Positions 1 to 6,099 of a stretch of 6,904 bases of DNA are shown here, piece after piece. Made by a program: the position numbers and the translations under genes. The stretch lies in contig JACVRP010000202.1 of the NCBI GenBank assembly GCA_014534385.1, positions 1 through 6,904 of the forward strand. The letters run 5' to 3'. The notes under the pieces were generated by a model. That model searched no databases. It was not told where the DNA came from and saw only the letters and a list, made by a program, of their open reading frames with translations. Every line of letters starts with the position of its first letter. Position 1 is the stretch's first letter. This stretch comes from Cyanobacteria bacterium Co-bin13 (GTDB lineage: Bacteria > Cyanobacteriota > Cyanobacteriia > Phormidesmidales > Phormidesmidaceae).

Positions 1-119
1 AGACGGTTGTGCTTGTCATACTGACTTTGCTGGTTTTGAGGTGACGGCCTCAATCACTTGTTGCCCTTTAAACAGCACTGACCCTGCTGAGGCTGATCTT
101 GCTGAATTAGGGCGAGGCC

Positions 120-174
120 CGTGCCCATCTTTTGGACATATAACTTGTGATGGGCACGCTGTGCTTTGCCCATC
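120..174. repeat. Three-armed inverted-repeat cluster (REP-like)
   Basis: Three copies of a GTGCCCATC-type arm lie close together. Arm 1 (121-129, GTGCCCATC) is perfectly complementary to arm 2 (149-157, GATGGGCAC), and a C-G pair at 120/158 extends the stem to 10 bp around a 19-nt loop. The core of arm 2 (149-156) is also perfectly complementary to arm 3 (167-174, TGCCCATC), giving an 8-bp stem with a 10-nt loop, so the two hairpins exclude each other. A smaller GCAC-GCT-GTGC hairpin sits at 154-164. On the minus strand, the stretch reading leftward from 178 resembles the short GTAGG-TGGGC...GCCCA hairpin repeats scattered in many cyanobacterial genomes (resemblance from memory). It lies about 50 bp downstream of the stop of the SPOR-like gene. 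No T-run follows either hairpin, so a standard intrinsic terminator is not supported. The rest of 1-223 shows no recognisable gene. Confidence 0.6.
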
Positions 175-223
175 CTACTGGACTGATATCACCTACAGCT
201 TTAGGCTAAATGCACTAACTGGG

Positions 224-1003
224 CTATTGGGCTTGGAGTGCGATCGCATTGGTTAGCATTACCACTCCCTGACTGTTCACAATGAATCCTGGAATGGACT
301 TGCTGGTGAGCACGGCCAGGGTAGAAGCTGCCCCCTGCACATCGGGGCTGTGGGCAATCAGCAGATAGGGGCGCTGGCGATAGACCGCTAGCCCCACCGC
401 CTGCCCCACGCTGCGCTGAATTTCAGCCGCCGTTTCGGGTCGATTTTGGTAGTCTACCAGCACCGCAAAGCCTTCGCCCAGGGGTCTGGGGCTGTAGGGT
501 CTGGATCCGGCTGCCGCTACTGCCTGCGTGCCGTTGCCCGCAGCGCCGCTGCCTTCGCCGTTGCTGCCCGCCCCGTTGGCAGGGACAGCCGCTCCATTGG
601 CAGGGGCAGGGGCCGCTCCAGCCGAGGATACCGGGGTGCCCGTCTGGTCTGCAGGCGTGGCCGGGCGAGCGACAAAGGCCTGTAACCCTTCTACCTCAGT
701 CATGTACTGCGCCCAGGCGTTGGCGTTCTCCAGATTGGGAAAGCCGCCGGCCCGCACCACCGTATCTTCTAGATAGTCACAGACCAGCACCGTGCTGTTA
801 GAGGGCAGCAGCTCCTGAACCCGAGTTCGCTGGGCCTCTGTTTCTCCCCGCACCAGCAGCAGATACTCACTCGCAGCAGGCGGTGGGCAGGGCGGAAATA
901 TGGCGGCTGGGCTAGCGCTACCCGCGACCAGGTTAAGCAGAGCCGCCAGTCCTAGACCGCCCAACGATAGCCGCCATCTTGGTCTGGTATAAATCCTGTT
1001 CAC
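224..1003 (-). CDS. Exported hypothetical protein with two SPOR-like lobes
   Basis: 259 aa, GTG start supported by a good Shine-Dalgarno (AGGAG, 6 nt upstream); stop TAG. I do not recognise a named family. The N-terminus has basic residues (R3, R7, R9, R11) followed by a hydrophobic stretch at about 13-30 and an Ala/Ser-rich region, which looks like a Sec signal peptide cleaved near 30-34, so the protein is probably periplasmic. The mature part has two similar lobes, about 46-113 (starting EYLLLVRG) and about 178-250 (starting FAVLVDYQ). Each begins with a beta-strand, continues through a helix-like stretch and ends with a hydrophobic strand, as in SPOR/septal-ring-type folds. This resemblance is by eye only. 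Between them, 114-172 is a low-complexity Ala/Pro/Gly/Asn linker with repeated PANGA. It lies 152 bp downstream of ycf54 with its own candidate promoter, so it may be transcribed alone. Peptidoglycan binding is possible but not shown. Confidence 0.75.
   Translation of the reverse strand: MNRIYTRPRWRLSLGGLGLAALLNLVAGSASPAAIFPPCPPPAASEYLLLVRGETEAQRTRVQELLPSNSTVLVCDYLEDTVVRAGGFPNLENANAWAQYMTEVEGLQAFVARPATPADQTGTPVSSAGAAPAPANGAAVPANGAGSNGEGSGAAGNGTQAVAAAGSRPYSPRPLGEGFAVLVDYQNRPETAAEIQRSVGQAVGLAVYRQRPYLLIAHSPDVQGAASTLAVLTSKSIPGFIVNSQGVVMLTNAIALQAQ
240..247. repeat. HIP1 octamer GCGATCGC (first of seven copies)
   Basis: The palindrome GCGATCGC, the highly iterated HIP1 element of many cyanobacteria, occurs at 240-247, 1925-1932, 2022-2029, 2864-2871, 3313-3320, 4821-4828 and 6746-6753. 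All seven fall inside coding sequence. That is about one per kilobase, where base composition alone would give well under one in the window. It supports the cyanobacterial assignment. Confidence 0.95.
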
Positions 1004-1009
1004 GTGTGT

Positions 1010-1014
1010 CTCCT
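1010..1014 (-). promoter_or_regulatory. Shine-Dalgarno deciding the GTG start of the SPOR-like gene
   Basis: Minus-strand AGGAG lies 6 nt upstream of the GTG at 1001-1003. No other start codon near the signal peptide has such a site, which supports GTG as the true start. Confidence 0.7.
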
Positions 1015-1117
1015 AACCCCTAGAAAAGAGCAGCCACCCAAACCGGCCAGCCACCGATCCGGATCAGACGGGATCTAAACCAGAGGGCTATTGTCCTGGA
1101 CTTGTTTGGACGAACCA

Positions 1118-1145
1118 ATTATGCACCAACTCTTTGGTTTCTCAA
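1118..1145 (-). promoter_or_regulatory. Candidate promoter for the SPOR-like gene
   Basis: On the minus strand a -35 box TTGAGA (1140-1145, 5/6 match to TTGACA) and a -10 box CATAAT (1118-1123, 5/6 match to TATAAT) are separated by 16 nt. Transcription would start near 1111, leaving a leader of about 108 nt before the GTG. The spacer contains a dyad, ACCAA-N4-TTGGT (1125-1129 / 1134-1138), and another ACCAA copy overlaps the -10 box (AACCAA at 1113-1118). This arrangement could be an operator. It is the best sigma-70-like match I found in the window, but the assignment rests on consensus matching only. Confidence 0.45.
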
Positions 1146-1155
1146 CCGCTCCTGA

Positions 1156-1485
1156 TCAGGCTACCGAGTTGAGAGAAGCCAAGGGATCAGAAATTGTTTC
1201 CGAAGGAGCCTGAAATTGTCCGGTGGCGATATACTCCAGCCGCAGCTTCAGCCAGGTAATGAAGGTTGGATTGGTCGAGACAATGGCAACCGCGGGTTGA
1301 GGGCACTTGGCCTTGACTTCGGCCAGCTCAGGGGCCTCTAAAAAGGCAGGCTCTTTGACTAGCCAGAAGTCAATTTCCTTCTCCTGTTCCTGGTAGTAGC
1401 GGTGGCGCTCCTTTAGCACTTCCTCAAAGGGCTCTTGCTCTAGCAAAAATTTCTGACTGGCAACCGCGTAGTAATAGGTCTGCAT
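1156..1485 (-). CDS. ycf54: Ycf54, accessory subunit of Mg-protoporphyrin IX monomethyl ester cyclase
   Basis: 109 aa from ATG; stop TGA. Ycf54 (DUF2488 family) is a small protein of oxygenic phototrophs that binds the di-iron cyclase AcsF/CycI. It is needed for normal formation of protochlorophyllide, the isocyclic-ring step of chlorophyll synthesis. The sequence carries the family signature throughout: MQTYYYAVAS at the N-terminus, KEIDFWLVKEPAFLEAPEL at about 36-54, then CPQPAVAIVSTN (61-72) and FITWLKLRLEY (75-85). D39, F40 and R82 fall at the numbers reported as functionally important in the Synechocystis protein (recalled, not checked). This agreement supports starting at the ATG at 1483-1485 rather than at an in-frame TTG five codons upstream; GAGAGG also sits 5 nt before the ATG. 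The last ten or so residues are probably a variable tail. It lies 55 nt downstream of pdxJ on the same strand and is probably co-transcribed with it. Confidence 0.95.
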   Translation of the reverse strand: MQTYYYAVASQKFLLEQEPFEEVLKERHRYYQEQEKEIDFWLVKEPAFLEAPELAEVKAKCPQPAVAIVSTNPTFITWLKLRLEYIATGQFQAPSETISDPLASLNSVA

Positions 1486-1490
1486 AAAAT

Positions 1491-1496
1491 CCTCTC
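1491..1496 (-). promoter_or_regulatory. ycf54: Shine-Dalgarno deciding the ycf54 start
   Basis: Minus-strand GAGAGG is 5 nt upstream of the ATG at 1483-1485, favouring this start over the in-frame TTG at 1498-1500, which lies upstream of the site. The site adjoins a perfect tandem heptamer, TTGAGAG twice (1494-1500 and 1501-1507). Confidence 0.65.
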
Positions 1497-1540
1497 TCAA
1501 CTCTCAACCTGTAAAAGCCTTTTTAAGATTCAAGCGGGAG

Positions 1541-2263
1541 CTACAGCTCGCCTTTGATCGCCTGCTTCATTTCGCGGACAGCTCGCTCTAAACCCACCAG
1601 CGCCGCTCGGCTGATGATCGTATGGCCAATGTTTAACTCTTCCATGCCCTCGATACAGGCAACCGGATAGGTATTCCAGTAAGTCAAGCCGTGACCCGCA
1701 TTCACCCGCAGCCCTCGCTCTCGGGCCTGCTCACACCCCTGCCGCAAAATGCCCAGTTCGTGGGCCTGCTCGGCTTCGCTGTGGGCCTCGGCATAGCGCC
1801 CGGTGTGCAGCTCGATAAACTTGGCTGTGGTTTGGACAGCGGCCTCGATCTGCTCGACCTCGGCATCGATAAACAGGCTGACGGGGATGCCGGCCGTCTG
1901 CAGGGCAGTGACGACCTGGGTCATGCGATCGCACTGTCCAGCCACGTTCAAGCCGCCTTCGGTGGTCACCTCCTCGCGCCGTTCGGGCACCAGCGTGACG
2001 TAGTCGGGCCGAATATCGAGTGCGATCGCAACCATCTCATCGGTCGCCGCCATCTCCAGGTTGAGGTGAGTCCGCACGGTTTGCCGCAGCAGCCGCACGT
2101 CTCGATCCTGGATGTGGCGACGATCTTCCCGCAGGTGCACGGTAATGCCGTCTGCTCCGGCCAGTTCAGCCAGCACTGCCGCCGCCACCGGGTCAGGCTC
2201 TACCGTGCGGCGGGCCTGGCGCAGCGTAGCAATGTGGTCAATGTTGACACCTAAGGTCGGCAT
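1541..2263 (-). CDS. pdxJ: Pyridoxine 5'-phosphate synthase PdxJ
   Basis: 240 aa, the usual length for the family; ATG start, TAG stop. PdxJ condenses 1-deoxy-D-xylulose 5-phosphate with 3-amino-2-oxopropyl phosphate to give pyridoxine 5'-phosphate, the last ring-forming step of the DXP-dependent vitamin B6 route. It is a cytosolic TIM-barrel enzyme, octameric in E. coli. Family motifs are intact and in order: NIDHIATLRQAR (7-18), ADGITVHLREDRRHI (37-51, with H43 and R45), NLEMA with E70, VTLVPE (89-94), TTEGGL (100-105), IELHTGRYA (150-158), VNAGHGL with H191 (187-193) and ELNIGHTIISRA (209-220). E70 and H191 correspond to the catalytic Glu and His of the E. coli enzyme. No strong Shine-Dalgarno precedes the ATG, but the protein begins exactly where the family does. 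It starts 77 nt after the wzc-like stop and is followed by ycf54 after 55 nt. Confidence 0.97.
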   Translation of the reverse strand: MPTLGVNIDHIATLRQARRTVEPDPVAAAVLAELAGADGITVHLREDRRHIQDRDVRLLRQTVRTHLNLEMAATDEMVAIALDIRPDYVTLVPERREEVTTEGGLNVAGQCDRMTQVVTALQTAGIPVSLFIDAEVEQIEAAVQTTAKFIELHTGRYAEAHSEAEQAHELGILRQGCEQARERGLRVNAGHGLTYWNTYPVACIEGMEELNIGHTIISRAALVGLERAVREMKQAIKGEL

Positions 2264-2297
2264 CTTTAGCTGTGGCCCCCAAAATCTGCCGTCTACG

Positions 2298-2303
2298 ATT
2301 GTA
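2298..2303 (-). promoter_or_regulatory. Possible -10 element upstream of pdxJ
   Basis: Minus-strand TACAAT (5/6 match to TATAAT) lies in the 76-nt gap between the wzc-like gene and pdxJ and would give a leader of about 28 nt. No recognisable -35 box lies 15-19 nt upstream, so the site is weak. If real, it would let pdxJ-ycf54 be expressed independently of the polysaccharide genes. Confidence 0.25.
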
Positions 2304-2339
2304 TCTTAAGCCTGCGGCAGTTCTGGGCAGCGGTAACGG

Positions 2340-4553
2340 TTAGAAATCAACCCGGCTGCCTACGGGGGGCTGGGTTGGCGGCAAGGCTGACGGGGGCAAG
2401 AGATCGTCCTCATCGGCTGTTGTCGGGGTGCTGTGGGGCATTGCCGCTGCTGGCATGTAGGCTCCGTTAATCACAGCCCCCAGCAGCCGCAGATCCTCAG
2501 TCTCTAGCAGCTGCTCTAGGGCCGCCTCCAATACCGCCTTTTCGGTCAGGCCAGGGCGAGTGACCAGCACCAGGCCATCGGTCAGCCCCTCTAGCAAAAT
2601 AGCGTCGTTGCTTCGCACCAGCGGCGGCGCATCGATAATTACCATGTCAAAGCGACCTCGGGCACCCTCCAAAAACCGCTCCATCTCGCTCGACTCTAGG
2701 ATCGCCACCGCGTTTTGCTGGGGGCCGGGGCTGGGAGCCAGATAGAGATTTTCCACCCGAGGCACCATCTGAATCGGGTCGCCCACCTTGCCGCCGTAAT
2801 AGCGCAGGGGTTCGGCCTGGGCTTGGGGTGCCAAGTTAACGCCCAGCCGCCGGGCCTGGGAGTGCGATCGCAAATCCCCTTCTATCACAAGCGTTCGGCG
2901 ACCGGCGCGGGCTGAGGCAATGGCCAGGTTAAAGGCCGTTGTGGTCTTGCCCTCCTGGTCGCGGGTGCTGGTCACCAAAATGGTTTTGGGGATAGCCCCA
3001 TCCCCCGTTTGGCTGCCCATCAGGCGCAGGTTGCTCCGCAGCCGCTCATAGGCATCGCCATAGGGGGAATCGGGCTGCAGCAGCAGCGGCAGCCCGCGAG
3101 GAGAGCGGGTCTGCATGGCCGGAATCAGGCCCAGCAGCGGCAGCTCCTGATCCCGCAGCAGCGCCTGCAGGTCGTCGTAGGTGTGCAGGGTGCCGTCTAG
3201 CAGATCCAGCAGGAACACCACGCCACCGGCTGTAATCAGTCCCAAAAGCCCACCCGCCAGCCAAATCATCAGCGGATTTTGAGCATCCTCGGCCAGCACC
3301 GAAGTGGTCGGTGCGATCGCCACGCGCAGGCTGCTCACCGTCTCCGCTTCCGCCGCCTGGGCATCAATGCGCTTAGCCTGAATCTGGTCGTAGAGCGCCC
3401 GCTGGAGAGCAACCTGCTGGGCCAGCCGGTCTCGCTCTAGCTGCTTGTTGGGCAGGCTAGAGTACTGCTGCCGCATCTGCACCTCCGAAGCAGCCAGCAC
3501 CTCAGTCTGCTGAATCAGGGCATCGCGCTGGGTCTGAAAGCCGACCAGCTGATTGGCTAAGCCCGCCCGAGCCGGGTCTAGCGCGCTGTCTTGGCGCACC
3601 TGACTGCTGCTGGGCAAAGGATTGAGGCCATTGCCGCCGATCACTTCCTGAGCCCGCTGCTGCAGGAGCTGGTTGTACGCCTGCAGGTAATCCCGAAAAT
3701 CCTGTAGGGTTGGGTGGGCCGGGCGCAGCTGAGACGAGAGCAGCTCAATCTGGGTCTCAGCCTCTAAGATTTGAGCCCGTAGCTGGGCAATGATCGGGTC
3801 AGCGCTGAGGGCAGAGGAGGTAAACGCCTGTTCTGGAGTCATTCCGAGCTGAGTCTGCAGGCTCCGCATCTGGGCTTCGATACCGGCTAGGGTAATCTGG
3901 TTCTGGCGACGCTGCTGTTCGCTGCTAGAGATGGCTCCCAGCAGGCTACCGTCTAGCGCCGCCTGAATGGCCGGGCCTTCGACGCGGTCGTATCGCTCCA
4001 GGGCCTGCTCCGCCGTCCGCAGATCTTGCTCGATCTCGGGCAGCCGCTCATTTAAGGCTTCTAGAATGGCCTGCAGGCGGGAGCGGTTGGTCACCCGGCT
4101 GAGTTCGACCATGCCCTCAAACAGCAGGCCCAAGGTGGCCTGGGCTTCTTCATCGTCAGGCCAGGTAAAGGCCACAGCGACCTGCTGAATTTGATTCTGG
4201 TTGTTCTCCTGTCCCTCCAGCCGAACCTGCGTATTGCTGCGAATTGCTGCGGGCCGAATGTTGATGCTGCGTCGCTCTAGCTGCTGGGACACCTGCTGCA
4301 GCAGGACATCCGAGAGCAGGGCTTCTTCAGAAATAATGCCCTGACCCCGTGCCTGCACCTCAGTCCCCGTCGTTGAAAACGCTACCAGCGGGAAGTTTTG
4401 CACCAGCACCCCCTCAGCTCGATATTGAACCGGCGGTGGCGGCTGCAGCGCAACAATGCCAGATATACCGACAACGGCCAGAAAGCTGGCCAGAGCTGGC
4501 CATTTATAGCGATTGAGGGCCAGCAGGTAGCGTTTGAGAAAGGGAGATGCCAT
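2340..4553 (-). CDS. wzc: Wzc-type polysaccharide co-polymerase with BY-kinase-like domain
   Basis: 737 aa, ATG start (GAGG about 10 nt upstream), TAA stop. This inner-membrane protein class controls chain length and export of exopolysaccharide with the outer-membrane Wza channel, and usually autophosphorylates on tyrosines. Seen here: TM1 at about 18-36; a Wzz-like periplasmic region; long coiled-coil-prone stretches at about 155-190, 208-300 and 332-405; a GNVR-like segment near 366-395 (SLPNKQLERDRLAQQ); TM2 at about 429-449; and a cytosolic P-loop domain from about 498. The P-loop is at about 529-538 (core EGKTT), Walker A' at 555-562 (LVIEGDLR) and Walker B at 635-644 (FDMVIIDAPP). Departures from typical BY-kinases: the usual Asp in Walker A' is Glu558; the EX2RX2R motif reads DAYERLR (500-506); and the tail 700-737 is Pro/Thr/acidic with no Tyr (last Tyr is Y699). 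The co-polymerase role is well supported; kinase activity is uncertain. Its start is 77 nt downstream of the wza-like stop. Confidence 0.92.
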   Translation of the reverse strand: MASPFLKRYLLALNRYKWPALASFLAVVGISGIVALQPPPPVQYRAEGVLVQNFPLVAFSTTGTEVQARGQGIISEEALLSDVLLQQVSQQLERRSINIRPAAIRSNTQVRLEGQENNQNQIQQVAVAFTWPDDEEAQATLGLLFEGMVELSRVTNRSRLQAILEALNERLPEIEQDLRTAEQALERYDRVEGPAIQAALDGSLLGAISSSEQQRRQNQITLAGIEAQMRSLQTQLGMTPEQAFTSSALSADPIIAQLRAQILEAETQIELLSSQLRPAHPTLQDFRDYLQAYNQLLQQRAQEVIGGNGLNPLPSSSQVRQDSALDPARAGLANQLVGFQTQRDALIQQTEVLAASEVQMRQQYSSLPNKQLERDRLAQQVALQRALYDQIQAKRIDAQAAEAETVSSLRVAIAPTTSVLAEDAQNPLMIWLAGGLLGLITAGGVVFLLDLLDGTLHTYDDLQALLRDQELPLLGLIPAMQTRSPRGLPLLLQPDSPYGDAYERLRSNLRLMGSQTGDGAIPKTILVTSTRDQEGKTTTAFNLAIASARAGRRTLVIEGDLRSHSQARRLGVNLAPQAQAEPLRYYGGKVGDPIQMVPRVENLYLAPSPGPQQNAVAILESSEMERFLEGARGRFDMVIIDAPPLVRSNDAILLEGLTDGLVLVTRPGLTEKAVLEAALEQLLETEDLRLLGAVINGAYMPAAAMPHSTPTTADEDDLLPPSALPPTQPPVGSRVDF
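3071..3096 (-). other. GC-rich hairpin inside the wzc-like coding sequence
   Basis: CGGGCTGC (3071-3078) and GCAGCCCG (3089-3096) form a perfect 8-bp inverted repeat with a 10-nt loop. It encodes the RGLPLLLQPD stretch (about residues 486-495) between TM2 and the P-loop domain. It may simply follow from Leu CTG and Gln CAG codons; a translational role is speculative. Confidence 0.4.
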
Positions 4554-4595
4554 AACTACACGGCCTCGGGTGACTAAACTATCAGGAAAGCAGCC

Positions 4596-4612
4596 AGGGG
4601 AAAGACTCCCCT
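4596..4612 (-). other. Hairpin in the wza-wzc intergenic gap
   Basis: On the minus strand AGGGGA and TCCCCT form a perfect 6-bp stem with a 5-nt loop, 18 nt after the wza-like stop and about 43 nt before the wzc-like ATG. GGCTGC follows rather than a T-run, so it is not a standard intrinsic terminator. It could be a processing or mRNA-stability element, or chance. Confidence 0.4.
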
Positions 4613-4630
4613 TCAGATCAGTAGCGACCG

Positions 4631-5923
4631 CTAGGGGCCAAACAGATTGCGGGACGCGTCTGTAATTTGATCAAAAAACAGCAAAAAGCCCAGGACATCT
4701 CGGAAGGGCTGGGTAAAGGTGCCGAGGGTGTAGGTAATGCGGGCCAGCAGATTGCGATCCACCACGATCACGTCATTGTCCTGCAGCGCAATGTTCTGGG
4801 CCTGGTCGCCATTGACGGCTGCGATCGCATCTACCAAAATCGTATCGGCTGACCCTTTTTCTGGGTTAAACCGCAGCACAGCGATGCGGTTGTAGGCAGC
4901 CAGGTCAGGATTTACCCCCGCCTGGGCCAGAGCATCGAGAAAGCGGCTACCATTGCGCACCACCACGTTGTTAAATCGCGCTTCAATGCCGCGCCCTCCG
5001 CCCGCATAGTTGAGAACCCGAATCGTGATTTCGGGCCGGGCCAGCGTAGAGGTTGCCACCAGGTTGCGATCGTACTCGTCCAGCTGGTTGGGATCTAGCC
5101 GGGGAATGACCAGCACGTCTCCATTCTGCAGCCGCACATTGGGCAGCGCTTCGCCCGCCTTGAGCGGCGTAAACAGGTCAATGGTGCGCTCCAGCATCTG
5201 ACCGTCGGCCAGGTATCGCTGCACCCGAATCTCCCGCAGGTCAGCGTTCACGGTGGAGCCGCCCGCCGTTAGCAGAGCAGCGGCCACCTGGGGAGCTGCC
5301 AGGGGGTAAAAGCCAGGGCGCGTCACCTCGCCCAACACCGTCACCTCCACCGGACGCTGCGTCGTCAGCGTGACACTGACCTGCGGGTTAACCACGTACT
5401 GATCGTAGGCCTGAAAAATCGTCTGACGGGCCTCTTCCAGGGTTAAATCGGCCAGGTTGATGGCTCCAGCCAGCGGGACAATAATGTTGCCCTGAATGTC
5501 TAGCGTGGCCTGAAAGCTGAGGTCAGGAAATCGCTGCACAGTGATAAAAATGGCGTCTCCTGGCCCCAGGCGGTAATCGTCAAAAACGCGGGTCTGAGGC
5601 TGGCCTAACACACGATTGAGCCAGTCGGGCGGCAGGGGAGGGCGCGCATCCGGAGCGGGGCTAACCGGCGCGGGCAGATCGGGCGACTCTAGGGGGTCGG
5701 GCTGCAAAGGCTCGGTCAGTGGCGACACCGGCGGCAGGCGGTTTTCCACCGGAGGCTGCCCCTCCGGCAACGGGGCAGCCTGGCCCAAGGCGGCTCCCTG
5801 CTCCAGCAACGCCAGCCCACAGGCAATCAGCAGCAGGGAAGACAGCCGCCAGCGCGAGGCCAGCAGCAGAGGCCAACGCCAGTGATAAAACTGGGTCAGG
5901 GGCATAAACAGTTTTGAGGTCAT
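4631..5923 (-). CDS. wza: Wza-type polysaccharide export protein (Poly_export / SLBB)
   Basis: 430 aa, TAG stop. Proteins of this family form the outer-membrane and periplasmic channel through which capsular or exopolysaccharide leaves the cell. The N-terminus is long and has a hydrophobic stretch at about 27-50; either signal-peptidase I cleavage near GQA-A (about 49) or lipidation at C35 (LIAC, a fair lipobox) is possible. Residues 51-100 are a proline-rich linker. The Poly_export domain covers about 115-190 (starts DYRLGPGDAIFITV; includes GNIIVPLAG). A first SLBB domain is at about 192-275 (VEVTVLGEVTRPGFYPL...NGDVLVIPRL) and a second at about 299-390 (ending LQDNDVIVVDR). The last 35 residues may form the amphipathic helix that in Wza builds the outer-membrane helical barrel. 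The ATG at 5921-5923 has no clear Shine-Dalgarno; M7 (5903-5905) is an alternative start, also without one. It lies between the exosortase-associated gene and the wzc-like gene, as expected for an export operon. Confidence 0.93.
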   Translation of the reverse strand: MTSKLFMPLTQFYHWRWPLLLASRWRLSSLLLIACGLALLEQGAALGQAAPLPEGQPPVENRLPPVSPLTEPLQPDPLESPDLPAPVSPAPDARPPLPPDWLNRVLGQPQTRVFDDYRLGPGDAIFITVQRFPDLSFQATLDIQGNIIVPLAGAINLADLTLEEARQTIFQAYDQYVVNPQVSVTLTTQRPVEVTVLGEVTRPGFYPLAAPQVAAALLTAGGSTVNADLREIRVQRYLADGQMLERTIDLFTPLKAGEALPNVRLQNGDVLVIPRLDPNQLDEYDRNLVATSTLARPEITIRVLNYAGGGRGIEARFNNVVVRNGSRFLDALAQAGVNPDLAAYNRIAVLRFNPEKGSADTILVDAIAAVNGDQAQNIALQDNDVIVVDRNLLARITYTLGTFTQPFRDVLGFLLFFDQITDASRNLFGP

Positions 5924-5950
5924 GGCGTACTGCCGTCACTACCCAGGCAG

Positions 5951-5980
5951 AGAATAATCATTTGCACCTGACGTTGCCAA
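5951..5980 (-). promoter_or_regulatory. Candidate promoter upstream of wza-like gene
   Basis: In the 176-nt gap before the wza-like gene, minus-strand TTGGCA (5975-5980, 5/6 match to TTGACA) is followed after 18 nt by TATTCT (5951-5956, 4/6 match to TATAAT). The start would lie about 20 nt upstream of the ATG. The gap is the longest between the polysaccharide genes, consistent with a separate promoter for wza-wzc. Consensus matching only. Confidence 0.3.
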
Positions 5981-6099
5981 AGGCCATTTTAGCGGAGTTC
6001 CCCCAGTCCATTTCGGCCTCTGGAGCTTCTGCCTCAGGAAACCCCAGCTGTGGATTTGGACAAAGCCCCAAAAGCAGCCTGGCAACTTACAGCAGTCCT

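Noticed and set aside
17..19. Minus-strand ATG near the left edge that could open a gene running out of the window
   Set aside because: Only six codons are visible and no Shine-Dalgarno precedes it.
2..259. Plus-strand frame open from the left edge (GTG at 41, 71 aa from there)
   Set aside because: It would run through the inverted-repeat cluster and overlap the 3' end of the SPOR-like gene. The peptide matches nothing I recognise and there is no Shine-Dalgarno. A gene tail entering from the left cannot be fully excluded.
1513..1526. A/T inverted repeat (TAAAA-AGGC-TTTTA on the minus strand) between pdxJ and ycf54
   Set aside because: The 5-bp A/T-only stem is too weak for a terminator and no T-run follows.
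1691..2254. Long plus-strand frame (187 aa) opposite pdxJ
   Set aside because: It is the antisense shadow of a gene with intact PdxJ motifs; such frames are common in GC-rich DNA.
2264..2339. Terminator expected after the wzc-like gene
   Set aside because: I found no stem followed by a T-run on the minus strand, so I do not annotate one.
6042..6053. Near-palindrome CCCCAGCTGTGG in the gap upstream of wza
   Set aside because: Only 10 of 12 positions are symmetric, there is no second copy, and it is not placed against a promoter box.
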